Of a DNA stretch of 64,000 nt, positions 34,090 to 45,045 are shown in pieces (within the stretch, counting starts at the first letter, position 1; the number at the start of each line of letters is the position of its first letter). Source of the stretch: Piezodorus guildinii (Eukaryota; Arthropoda; Insecta; Hemiptera; Pentatomidae); assembly GCA_023052935.1 (NCBI GenBank), contig CM041293.1, forward strand, positions 150,349,474 to 150,413,473, written 5' to 3'. The notes under the pieces are model-generated. The model saw only the letters and a program-made list of their open reading frames with translations, was not told the DNA's origin and searched no databases. The position numbers and the translations under genes are program-made.

Positions 34090-34545
34090 TTAGGTCGATT
34101 CAAATAATTTTATTCTTTCTAAATGATTAAATAAATTTTGAATGTATGTACTGTTGTCTTTTAATATAGTACTTAAATTATATGGAAGGTCGACACCTAT
34201 TAGTTGCCTGCAGTCTGTCAGTAAGTGTTTGATGGTGATAGCTACGTTACACTGTTCAAAGTAAGGTATTGCTGTTCTAGTCAGTAAATGTTGGTGCGTT
34301 AGTCGTGAGTGTAGTATTCTGAGTCTAGTTAATATCACTTCCTCTCTTATATTGTTTTGTATAGATGATTTCCACGCATATACTGTTTCTTTTATTTCCT
34401 GAGTTTGTTATCCCTTCTTTTGGTCCAATTAGGCTGTCATTTGTCCATGGTTAATAATTTTATATACCTATAGAGATCATTATGTGGAGTTTCTAAGGAA
34501 TCGGATGGAGGAATCAGTGACGCCGCTTTTGTTTATGTTAATTTA
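34090..34545 (-). pseudogene. I-type non-LTR element: RNase H C-terminal remnant
   Basis: Minus strand. The open part (34338-34090) reads LTRLRILHSRLTHQHLLTRT, then CNVAITIKHLLTDC and LFNHLERIKLF. This is the conserved segment that follows the RNase H domain in I-group elements (LTRLRIGHSRLTH..., a C-x2-C-x(n)-H-x4-C knuckle-like block, and a closing LFxxLxxIxL). Here the block has lost the first C-x2-C spacing (YFEQC). Upstream (34545-34340) are decayed residues with stops. RNase H catalytic residues cannot be traced. Confidence 0.75.
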
Positions 34546-35751
34546 AAAAGTAATGTTATTTATTGAAACTAATTTAATCTTACCCTGAATGCCACTTATT
34601 GGGATTGGTAAACACGATACCTTAAGAAAAGAATTCCAATTGTTCAAAAACGTATCATATATAAATATATTAATTAATACTCTTTGGAAGGTACCGCTGC
34701 CTTAGAAAAGCAGCCAGTCAAAAACATAGCAATATACATACATATATATTTATCTTCTGGATAATAAATCTCTTATCGCGAGAAAACATTCAATTTGGAC
34801 TACTCTGGAATTCAAGAGCGAACAGAAGCGAATTAAAAGAACTAACGATCAATAATTCATCCGAGGTAGTCAGAGATAAAGTTCGCGACTCGCGCCATCA
34901 AGATGTATGGCCCACTGTGGAGCAACCATAAGAGAAAGTAGCCTTAAACGAGTTCTGATAGCCCACAGCCTGCCGTCGCATGGGATCATCAATGTGGTAT
35001 TAATTTACACCTCGCCTTCGATGTAAGTTGATCGGAATCGACTTCTAGGCTAGGCCGATAACTACACGAAACGCTAACCAACAAAGGCTAAACCCTTCGC
35101 AATAAATCCTCGCAGGTGTTACAAAAAGCCTATGTCGGTGGCGAAGCTTGAAACATTGCAATTTGTTTTAAGTTCAGGAAGCACGTCAGGTACAAACATA
35201 AAACGTCTACCCGGAAGACGTGTTTCAGAACCTTACGAGGGATTTGAAGTCGCTCAATGTACATTAACAACTGATCCAGATTTATTTCATTGGCCTCATT
35301 TATGTATATTACATACATTTCCTCTTCTTATTTATAATATAATTATCATAGCCTACATCAGCATGGTCTTTCCTTATACTGAAACAGCTCATAAATTTGC
35401 ACTTACATACAAAGTATGACTTGTGGCCTACATATTAAAATAAAACTAACTGCTCTGAGTAATCGATTATTATTAATTTTCTTTCTTCTATACTGTACAA
35501 CATATATTGTAGCTTTATTTAAAAGTGTGAAAATAATTAAGCCAGGAAAGATCCATTATTAGTTTTTTCGTGTGCGGGAGAGCAAGGATTTTAACCTTCT
35601 TAGTAATTCCATATAAAAAATCTACATTCCGATTAAAATAATCAATATTGACAAATACATGCACACAATACCTATCTGAACTTTTATCTTAATCTTAAAT
35701 AAATAGTTAAAAAAACAAAACATGTCCGTTTAATTCAAAAACACTGTCAAA
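34546..35751. other. Unassigned stretch
   Basis: 34850-35250 is less AT-rich than its surroundings, but the open frame 35132-35419 has no recognised domain. No repeat family identified. Confidence 0.3.
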
Positions 35752-36626
35752 AATCTGGTGCGGGCAACACACGACTATCACTTACCTCCATTTTTGAAAT
35801 CAATGAAAGAATTTTACAGTTAGAGATAAAAATACGTGAAACTATAAAATAATTAATTAAATTGAATTTATATAGAAACATGGTTTTATTGAAAAATTTT
35901 ATTATATTATTATTAAAATAATCAGTTAGTTTTATGTTCTTTTCATCACTCTCTATTAACTTTAAAATCTTAAGTATAAGATAATATTTTTTCTAAAATT
36001 TTAGCTTTCCAACGGTATATCATGCATGTAATTACTGCTCTCATGTTCAAAAACAAAAAATTGCCTTAAAAAAATATTTTTTCTTTTTTCTCCTTAAGTT
36101 GGTCATGAATTCATTCAATTTATATATTTACTGTTATTCATCAGTGGTAACAAGATAATATAGTTATTTTTATAGAATCAACAAAATTAAAGGTACTTTA
36201 AAGAAAGAAAATTTAAAATATCGGCATTTAAGCCCTGTTAGACCATTTTAATCCGAATGAAACCTAAATGATATTAAAGCTCATTAAATGTTACATCGAT
36301 ATAGCGAGTTTAATCCAAATCGTAGGAACCATTTTTGAGAAAATCGAAAAAAGGTGCTAAATGCATAGTATAAAGTGGCTCTTCTGGTAAGCTCATTTTG
36401 ATGAAAAATGTTTTGTAAAGTCTCGGGCGTATATTTGTCTTAAATATGAAATTTCAGTTTCATAGGACTTACCGTTTCCGCCCGGACATTCCACAGACCT
36501 TTTTGCGGGACTTGGTTATTTGGACTCCAGGGGACCCTAAAATGTGTATTTCCGTTGAAAACTGGAATTCAAAAATTTCACGATCGCAATACTTTCCTTA
36601 CTATATATAGTAAGTGAAAGTAAAAA
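35752..36626 (-). repeat. Repeat B, reference-quality copy (B6)
   Basis: In plus orientation it begins CTGGTGCGGGCAACACACGA and CTATCACTTAC and ends TTTCCTTACTATATATAGTA then AGTGAAAGTAAAAA. ACTATCACTTAC (about 35774) and GTAAGTGAAAGT (about 36610) are inverted repeats differing at one position. Internal blocks: CTTTCCAACGGTATAT, GTAGGAACCATTTTTGAGAA, GACCTTTTTGCGGGACTTGG, GGGGACCCTAAAATGTG and TTCACGATCGCAATAC. No coding capacity. Confidence 0.75.
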
Positions 36627-38930
36627 GGCCAATGATTGGAGATTTTCGTTCATAATAGTATATAAATCTAGCACTGTTCCATGACGTGAAATTTTTATTT
36701 TCCTCGAAGCGAAAATATTGCACAAGGAGCAAACTGTTTGACAGTTAGATCCACTATATCTAATTATTACTATTAAAAAAAAACTTCGTAAAAATTTACT
36801 CATGCTGATTTTTTAGTTGTAAAATAAACTAAAATCTATGGTTTTAAATAAGATTAACTCCATAAAAGACCACTCCATCTATTAGATGGATTATGAAACA
36901 GAACATTTATAATCCATATGCCATTTTTTTTTCTCTTATTCCATAAATACTATATATAATAAAAATATAATGAATAATATATTTTTGTCCAATCCCAAAA
37001 GACATTACTTTTATTTAACGATTTACGATTTCGGCCTCTAGTGGTGGTTAATATTCCAAAAAATATAATTTTATAGAAACTGATAGAAGAGAGTTTACTT
37101 AGTGAGAACCCAGCAAATTATTAGCTTTGACCATTTTTAAATGATGAATTCGCTATGCCAACATACCCGGTAGTGTCGAAAATAAAATTTTAAATTAATC
37201 GCAAAGGATAGACAAACTACGAATAGTTTAACCAATCAAAAGCAAAGAATTTAGTCTGATGCACTTGACACCCTAGCAGACTGGGTTATTGGTCAGCAAT
37301 TGGCTACATAATGCCACAGAGATATAACTTTTTGTCTATTAAGAAGATAATTGTTTAAAATGGAAATACAATTTAGAAAAAAATAAAATAAAACCAAACT
37401 GATCAGGAAAGAAAGTTTATAACAAAATCACAGCCTATAGAATTAAAGAAAATGGAAGATTGTAAAAAAATTAGCAGCTTATGACCCAAAACAAAAATAA
37501 AATATTTTTTCGATAATCAGCTTTTATAAATCTATCTAAAAAAAATCCGTTTTCATCAGGAAAAGATTAAATAAACCCATTTATGTTCTCAATGTAACTA
37601 ATTTACAAATTAAAAAAAATTTGGAAAGGAGTACTCATATAAAATAAATAGTATTAAAGGCAATTGCAGTTCATTAATATTTAGATGAGCATATTCGCAA
37701 AACCAACTGCAAAAAATCAATGACCTTGAAAAGGTGCCAATGGGTGTAACCAGTATAACAGCAATAAAAAAAAAAACTTTTTATGTATATATATTTTTTT
37801 TATATTCCTTATAATGAATAATTGCAATAGCTACTATTCCTAGAAAATCTGATTCAGCGTCTATGCAGGGCCAAGAACCCTTCGGGCCAATAATTATTCA
37901 AGTAAATAGTGCTTTACAGGCGAATTAATTGTTCAAAATGTATAAATATTAACAAATCATAAATACAATTATTGAACTATAAATGGAATTTGTAACAATG
38001 GAAACAAATTACATAGTAGATCAGATAACCAATTATCTGATAATGTGAACGCTGCCTGCACAAGCATTAATATGTACGCTAAAAATATAGTTAAATATTT
38101 AAGTATATTTTATACAGAACGCATTACAAATATTGGCACAAACCGGGAAAATTAAAAGACACTTTGATCAAATCCAAGCCTATCGTGACATCAGAAGACT
38201 TAGCATAGTAAAATTAGATGAAAAGTTATCAGATCAAACCCTATTCCGGAAGTATTATGTAGTCCACTTTATGGACATGTTATTCAAACGATAACTAATA
38301 ATAGTACTCTCCGAACGCCTATAACCAAGGTAGTCCGAGAGCCAAATGCAGGGTTGACTAACTCATCGAACGAGTATCTAGAAATATTTTTAAAAAATTC
38401 TTTCTACCGTACGTATTACAAAAATGTATTTCTTGCGGTCCTAAATGCTATGTTTTGGATTAGGCCAACTTTCATTCAAAATAAATAACAAGTTTCATCG
38501 CTTGTTATTACGTTTTGCAATAAATGTTGTGAAAAAGGTTTAATAAAAAATAAATTAGTATGTAAATATACTATAAAAACTAATATTGTAATATTAATAT
38601 AATAGAAGTTTTCATTGGTTGTTATTTTTTTTATGAATGAAAGCAGACCTAAAATAAAACGTAAAACTCATTTAACTAATAGTCGAAACATCAGATATAT
38701 TCATATATTTAATAAAGTACTAACATATCTTTTTAAGGGAGCATAGTAAGTTTTTTTTTTTTTTTTATATGTTATAAAATAAAATGGAAAGCCATAGATT
38801 GATAAAAATTTAATGCCTACAGTTTTCTGCTAACAATACTAGAATTACAAAGTGTTTTGTTTATGTTTTCCTAACGAGATAATAATTCATGATGTACGCA
38901 TATATTCAATATATTTTCTTTTAAAAACTG
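36627..38930. other. AT-rich stretch without recognisable genes
   Basis: About 47 codons are open on the plus strand near 38115-38310 (RHFDQIQAYRDIRRLSIVKL within) but I recognise no family. Poly(T) at about 38752-38766. Otherwise nothing. Confidence 0.35.
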
Positions 38931-38934
38931 TAAC

Positions 38935-39240
38935 TGAAAAAACATACAAATTTTGGCATTTCCTTCCTTCTTCCAGTGGCGCGACAGGCCGTTTGGGCCC
39001 TGGGCCTCACCGTGTAATCTGCGTTTCTTGATGTATTTTGTAGAGTAGGGTCATCACATCCTACGCCTAATTTTGTGAGTGGCCACCATTTGGCTGACGA
39101 GTCACACATTCCAGGGGAGCGGCTGTGAGTGAATCCCCATTTATTAAATGCTTGAACAAGTCGCTCTGGGACTGGGATTCGAACTCACAACCTTTAGCAT
39201 GATAGACTAGCGTGCTAGCCACTCAGCCACGGGGTCCTCT
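38935..39240 (-). mobile_element. Second tRNA-derived SINE family
   Basis: Minus strand. The head at 39240-39165 reads GAGGACCCCGTGGCTGAGTG (A box TGGCTGAGTGG, tRNA-Ser/Leu-like), then GTTGTGAGTTCGAATCCC (B box). A body of about 200 bases follows: GGGATTCACTCACAGCCGCT, ACTCGTCAGCCAAATGGTGG, GGGTCATCACATCCTACGCC complement, and a terminal GCGCCACTGGAAGAAGGAAG. The head differs from the 32.8-kb SINE, so the family is different. No duplication was found. Confidence 0.65.
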
Positions 39241-39437
39241 TACGGGCATTTTCACAATTTCAAAACTTTGGAGACCCCAATCAGCCTTATCGAGCGGTTT
39301 TGATTACATTTTTTCTTTTAACAAATTAATCTGTTATAATAGCCTTAAATATTTTCATATATTCTTTTAGTCATAGCAGAAGAAATAACAACATTCTAGA
39401 TATTTTACATTAAAATGAAAATCTGATATTAGAACTC

Positions 39438-39493
39438 CCCATGTAGCATCGTCCGATTAGCTAGGTACCATAAAATCGGGGTTAAATAAAAAT
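39438..39493 (+). mobile_element. SINE 3'-end fragment
   Basis: GTAGCATCGTCCGATTAGCT, then GTACCATAAAATCGGGGTTA and AATAAAAATAGA match the last 60 bases of the SINE at 32771-33052. Confidence 0.6.
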
Positions 39494-40586
39494 AGAAGCC
39501 AAGAAAATTTTACATTCACATTGCACCTTTAAAATTATTTTCACCTCATCAAAATCTTAACAACAGTCTTTAAAGTAATGCAGTGTCCAGAACTGGAGGT
39601 CTTGGGAAGCCTCTTGTGGATTGAGCCACTTCTATTCTATTCTTAGTTCTATTTCTGGACTTTGGCAAAAACTACAGCTAAAGTTTTATAATATATATAT
39701 ATATATATTTTATATATATATTATATATATATATATATATTTTTTTTTTTCTAGTATTTCTATAATATAGAAATGTCTTGTTTCCGTACATTTATATATA
39801 TATTTTTCTTTTTTTATACCATATTCGTTGATATTTACTACTGTATTTAGAAATACACCAAGTAAATGTGATGGAAATATAATAAAATTACATAAAATGC
39901 ATGTAAGATACTACCCCTTGGCAGAACTCAGATAAGAATTTTTATCAGAAAGTCTCGCAGACGTCTTCTTTTCATACGTCTCGAAGGATTATCAGGAATC
40001 GAAGGAGGAAGCTCGGATTGAAAGGGTTAGAGAGGGAATGGAGTTTGTCTTGAAAAGAATGGTAGCTAATTCCTGACAACATATGAAGCATTAAGGTCTT
40101 TCGGGATGGGTTTATTCGTGTTATAAAAAAATACTCTTAAGAAACCTGAAATGAATATTTATCGTTAGTAAGGATACTAGTGGAAGTTACAATAAAATGT
40201 TACTGTTTAGAAGTAGAATTTACGATTCCGAATGATTGATAGTTATAATTAGCCAAGGTATAGTCAAGTTTGCAACATTTTACGAATAAAAAATAATTGG
40301 ACCTTCTGTTTCGAATTGTGACACTCGATTAAGGTTTGATAATAAGGTATACAAATGCAAAGCACACACACATTTTTCCTTATGACTGCCTGGTTTGTCG
40401 TTTCACTATTCGCAATTTAGGGATTTATGGGCTATTTATAACCGTTTCGAGCGAGCGTTAATGAGAATTTACAGAGCTTTAACGTCCATGTATATGTGAA
40501 TGAGTAAGACATAAAATATGTTACCTATTCAAGAAAGGTAGTATGATTTCAAGGAGGTATGTGAGAGAAAAAGAACAATCTTGTGC
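39494..40586. other. Unassigned stretch with (AT)n arrays and a repeat C fragment
   Basis: (AT)n arrays at about 39690-39740. 39945-40070 matches 63150-63270: AGAAAGTCTCG, then ACGTCTCGAAGGATTATCAG and a GGATTGAAA block followed by AGAGNGGGAnTG. This shared segment (repeat C) is of unknown type. Confidence 0.4.
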
Positions 40587-40780
40587 AGGCAACACCTACG
40601 ACGTTCACTTACATCGGCTGAAAAAATCAATTTAGATATAACAACTATTGAATAAACTTAAAGTTGAAAATACTTTTAAGTTATTACTTTTTACAATTTT
40701 GTGGATAAGATGATATTTTTTTAAATCTCTTTCTTTCCGGCGGTACATTATACATCTTTATTATAAAAAACAAACCAAAA
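40587..40780 (-). repeat. Repeat B, right-end fragment (B7)
   Basis: GTGCAGGCAACACCTACGAC and GTTCACTTAC at 40583-40612 match the inner end of B6; the middle is deleted. Confidence 0.5.
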
Positions 40781-40943
40781 ATTACACCCAAAAATATTCT
40801 AGCTCTTACTATATTAAGGTTAATACTTCCCTATAATTTGCAATGACATCTAAAAATTATGCATTATTTATCATTTCTAAAGACATCTTATAAAAAAGTT
40901 ACAACAATCGATACTATCAATTAAAAATCATTGTACTGTATAC

Positions 40944-40944
40944 T

Positions 40945-40975
<31 letters not shown>

Positions 40976-41022
40976 CGTGTGTGTATGTGCCTGTGTGTCT
41001 ATGCGTGTGTGTCTGTGTGTTT
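40944..41022. repeat. Compound (TG)n(CG)n(TG)n microsatellite
   Basis: Alternating purine-pyrimidine stretch: (GT)12, (GC)n, then imperfect GTGTGT/CTGTGT units. Sequences of this kind can adopt Z-DNA. It is not placed in repeat B, because the flanks differ. Confidence 0.8.
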
Positions 41023-41339
41023 CCTGGGGTATAATTTTCAACGAACTTTTGTATTAAACTTTTAATGGTAAATTGCTTGAAAAACATTTTTAAGCCTGAT
41101 AATTTTTTAAAAAGTTTAATAACTCGCCCGGGTCTTAGTTATGACTGTTAGTACACAATCGAAAAGTCTGCTACAGTGTCGACACCTTTAGCCTTTTCCA
41201 GTTTCAATTATATAATTGTTTAGTACTATTTTTTTTTTACAATCCTTGTTGCAGTTTATCCACTACCTTACACCGTTACAAATTACATTTCACTCGACTT
41301 TTTTAAATCATGATATTCGTTCAGAATCTCTTTCAGCTG

Positions 41340-41740
41340 CCGCAGTTGGAACGATTATGAGTTTCCAAACTGCAGATTCCAAATGCCAGTAGCCGGGCTA
41401 TTATCTGACCAATTAAATTGGAACGTGCTCCCGATATAAATATTTTGAAAGGTACGATCTGGCATAAGAAAGGCGAACTTTGAAGCGAACGAGATAGAAT
41501 GACCGAGGTAGAAAGGACCGGGTCGACCGGAGTGAAATGATTCCACTCCGACCTTGTGGAACACTTTCTCCGTTTTGCCCTGATGTAATCTACTTACTCA
41601 ACTACCTGTCCGTCCCAGGAGGAAGACCCTCTTATTAAAATACTTCCTATTCTATTCAGGCTGCTAGTTCGTCCTGCAATCTGGATAAATGTAAACCTCC
41701 GGTCTTGCGTTCATGCGTTGTGATCGTACATTTCGTTATG
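41340..41740. other. GC-richer island, unassigned
   Basis: Clearly less AT-biased than its surroundings. A 69-codon minus-strand frame (41564-41355) contains SDNSPATGIWNLQFGN and looks protein-like, but I do not recognise it. It could be an exon, a promoter-proximal segment or a retroelement relic. Confidence 0.25.
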
Positions 41741-41849
41741 AAAATGAACAATAAGAAGTGTTTAACTTATTGCCTCAGGTAAGAGAGCGAAACCTCAGAA
41801 AAAAGAAGAAAAAAATCACACAATGTTTGATTATATATATATATATTTG

Positions 41850-42042
41850 GCCGCTCTACAAAAGACGTCTTTGATACATTTATTTAATTTTTAAACATCC
41901 CAACGTTTCAGCGTCTAGGGCCATTTTCAAGCATCTGTAAACAATTAAAATTTTGTATGGCATTTATACACATTTTACATCTAATATCAACTTTTAAATA
42001 AATTATTTTTAATAAATGCGTTACCTACCATGCATATCCATG

Positions 42043-42084
<42 letters not shown>

Positions 42085-43400
42085 TGTGTTGTTCTTAGGT
42101 TTCAGTCAATGAATAAACAATTTTATCTATGCGACGTTTCGAGAATTTATTGTTCTCATAATCATGCCTTAACAGTGGAAAAAAACAAAAAAACAGAACA
42201 TTAATATTATTATACAATAATTATTGTATAATAATATTAATGTTCTGTTTTTTTGTTTTTTTCCACTGTTAAGGCATGATTATGAGAACAATAAATTCTC
42301 GAAACGTCGCATAGATAAAATTGTTTATTCATTGACTGAAACCTAAGAACAACACAAACTTAAATTATCAACAGTCGAGAACTGATCAAACAATATATAT
42401 ATATATATATATATTCTTTCACCGCTTCATCTGTAGTGTCGTCATAATTATTATCAGTATCAAATTTTAAAATCACCTTTTTTAAAAAGAATCATAGTAT
42501 ATTTTAACAATTGATCAAAAAATTGAAAAAATATATTTATTCAAAAATATATTTTTTTTTCTATTAACTTACTTAGCATTCATGTCTTGTAGGTGTTCTT
42601 ATGCGCGACTAACTTGGGATGGGAATGCCAAAAGCTTTATATATTTATTCTATCAATAGTGCTTGCATAAAATGTGTTTAGGTGGTCTACGTCCGTTTGC
42701 TGATTCACCTTATATTTTATTAATTTTATAACGCCCCTCTTATTTATATTTTCTTCCTTATATAGGACTGATACATTAGTAAAATCAAAATCGTGTTTAT
42801 ATTTATTGCAATGTTGTGACAGACCTGTAGGAAATTTTGATTTAGCACATTTCGACTTACAGTTTTGTCTATGCTGATGTACTCTCTTTTGAAGCCATTG
42901 TCACGTTTGTCCATAATATGACTTATCGTAACAATTTTCTCCATTTATTTTATATATTACATTTGTCATTTTTTGTTTTGGTATCTCGTCTTTGGTTTTA
43001 GTGTAAATTTTTTCAGTTTTACCTACCGTTTTTTTCCGAATTTAATTTCGGTTACATCATATTTTTTTCTATTTTATTGGTTAAGTTTTTTATATAAGTT
43101 ACAGCATATTTTTTAGCGTAAGTGTTCTGAAATTTATTGGATTCTTCATTATTTTCAGGATTACTTATTTTGGTATCTTTTTCCTTTGGTTTCATTTTGT
43201 TATCTATTTTTTAGTATCTATTATCAATAAATAATTTTAATCAGATTTCGATTATTTTTAATCTTTTTACATTTATTATAATATATTGACTTTTTTTATT
43301 ATTATCTTGTAAATTTACTGATTTCAATATTTTGTCCATTGGCATTATTGTCTTTAATAAAAAATATATAGAAAATAAAAGCAACAAAACTATCACTTTA
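41850..43400 (-). pseudogene. Decayed Penelope-like element (GIY-YIG end)
   Basis: Minus strand. 43000-42640 reads KDEIPKQKMTNVIYKINGEN, then CYDKSYYGQT, a stop (CGA to TGA), QWLQKRVHQHRQNCKSKCAK, then LSQHCNKYKHDFDF. This is the PLE linker (basic, ...KDxIPK...) followed by the GIY-YIG endonuclease: the IYKI/YYG pair, the catalytic R in KRVHQH and the ALSxH-like segment. Higher coordinates (to about 43380) carry remnants of the RT-endonuclease linker. The RT itself is not visible. Near the 3' end (41902-41931) the complement reads CTTGAAAATGGCCCTAGACG then CTGAAACGTT, the PLE-terminal hammerhead-like motif. A palindrome and (AT)n arrays (42042-42080, 42392-42413) interrupt the 3' part. It is clearly diverged from the 59-62 kb PLE. 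Confidence 0.75.
42081..42360. repeat. Perfect 280-bp palindrome (140-bp arms, no spacer)
   Basis: By eye, every base of 42081-42220 is the reverse complement of 42221-42360; the axis lies in TACAATAA|TTATTGTA. Each arm contains a hammerhead-like stretch: GAGAACAATAAATTCTCGAA then ACGTCGC (42276-42310, and its mirror 42131-42165). An (AT)n array abuts the left side. Confidence 0.95.
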
Positions 43401-43677
43401 TATTCAAGGAAAATGGCCGATGCTTAGTTCAAAACGCTATATTTCTTCCAATTTTAAATATTAATAAAATGTTTATTCCGGTAATCTGTCTCCTAACAAC
43501 AATAATGTTGCACAGAACATAACAATATATATGTCTGGCCGAGAAACTTAATTTTTATTTACAAATGTTGCTTAAAAAATAAACAGTAATAAAACCTATA
43601 ATTACAAAAAATGTGAATAATAAACAAAAAAAAAAAGGGAAAGAAATCCCCTAAAAGCTAGTTGGGTTGAGAAGATA

Positions 43678-44865
43678 AAAAACACTGCAAATTATTACAC
43701 AATGGTTTATTATTTCCAAATAACAATATTAGGGTATAACTGTTTATATGGCTGTTGATAGGCAATTAAGTAATATGAAAAGCAATAATTCAAAGCATCA
43801 AATCATAAACACTACCACTGATTTAAAACGCAATATCTAAGCTAGTTGTTAACCAAATTCAATGATTCTTTTTTTATTTGGTCCAAAATTTATTTATTCA
43901 TTTATTTATTAGGAATAGGAATTAATTTAAAGAATTCAAATAATATTTCCTGATTCCAGAGAACCTTACATTTTATCCTTATCATCAATAATAACCGAAT
44001 TATCAAGAAATCACATCTCTAATAAGTTGTGGCTTGACCATATAAGATGATTTTTTTATTTTACTTTTTTTTTGCACTTTTTGATCGCGTTGTATTGATG
44101 ACGAATTTTTTTTTCTCGATCTTTCTCTATCTTTAATAATACCGATTTTCATTGTAATTACATCTATTATAATCTGTCACTTAATTATATATCTGATTTA
44201 TTTTTTTTTTTTATCGCGCTTTACTGATTCTAAAACTCTACACACACTTTTCTCTATCTTCAAAAATAACTGAGTTATAAGCGTATATATGAGCGAGATT
44301 TCAATTTTTTTCATTTTTCCTTCCTTTTTTTTTTTATTACTATTTTTTCATGATTCTAAAACACTATCCACACTTCATCTTCAAAAATAACTGAGTTATA
44401 AGCGTATTTATGTGAAGATTGTCAATTGTTTTTCTTTTCTTTTTTTAACTTTTATAAAATTATTCGCGGTATTTTGGTTAAAAAACACCAATAAATTTTT
44501 TTTTTTACTTCAAAAATAACAGAGTTATTGAATAAAATCCTTTTAATCGGCCGCCATTTAAAAACTAACCAGCTGATATCAACGTATAGGTGTTAGGATC
44601 ATCGTTGAATGGACTAGTATTTTTTGTGACGAATTTCGAAACAATTGGTACAGTAGTTTCGGACGGCGGACAAACAGATCTTTTTATTCGTTATTCGGAT
44701 TCTACGCATCTTAAACCTAAGCTCTCAAATTTTGAGCAGGGGCAATTTTTTTTTTGGTCTATTACAAGGTTGATTATTGAAAATAATAAACCAAAATCAA
44801 CTAATTGTTCCACAGCGCTAGGGATTGTGCATAATAGATAATTATATCTTCCATTGAAATTAAGA
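43678..44865 (+). repeat. Dispersed repeat A, longest continuous copy
   Basis: Starts ACACTGCAAATTATTACACA then ATGGTTTATTATTTCCAAAT. It passes through T-rich blocks in which CAAAAATAACTGAGTTATAA with GCGTAT recurs (44262-44288, 44386-44408). It ends with CGGCCGCCATTTAAAAACTA, GTTAGGATCATCGTTGAATG, TTCGTTATTCGGATTCTACG and TTGATTATTGAAAATAATAA. The nested copy at 56700-58060 has the same order inverted. The open frame inside (44590-44841) is part of the repeat and shows no domain. Confidence 0.7.
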
Positions 44866-44881
44866 TAATTTACTTAAAAAT

Positions 44882-45045
44882 TCACATGTGTTGTTCGTCT
44901 ATATGGGATGCTAAGAGATGTTGGATAAGGTGGGATTTGAATGAGAGAAGGGAAGAAGCATGGCGAATATGAGTAGGTAGGGAATTCCAGAGGCCTGCAG
45001 AGCGGATAAAAAACGAAAGATCAACGGATTTAGATCTAAGGGATG
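44882..45045 (-). pseudogene. CR1/L2-like ORF2 C-terminus
   Basis: Minus-strand frame ending at the TGA at 44882-44884 reads RSAGLWNSLPTHIRHASSLL then SFKSHLIQHLLASH. This matches the end of the intact ORF2 at 10437 (STSFWNSLPSNIRHAPSLST, FKFLLFQHLLTS). It is 5' truncated within the last 55 codons, a dead-on-arrival copy. Confidence 0.8.

Noticed and set aside
38115..38310. Retroelement coding fragment
   Set aside because: Open for fewer than 70 codons and not alignable to any family I know.
39165..39240. tRNA-Ser/Leu gene on the minus strand
   Set aside because: Good A and B boxes, but acceptor-stem pairing is not convincing and a SINE-like body follows.
44590..44841. Small protein-coding gene
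   Set aside because: The frame lies wholly inside dispersed repeat A and is not preserved in the inverted copy at 56.9-57.1 kb.
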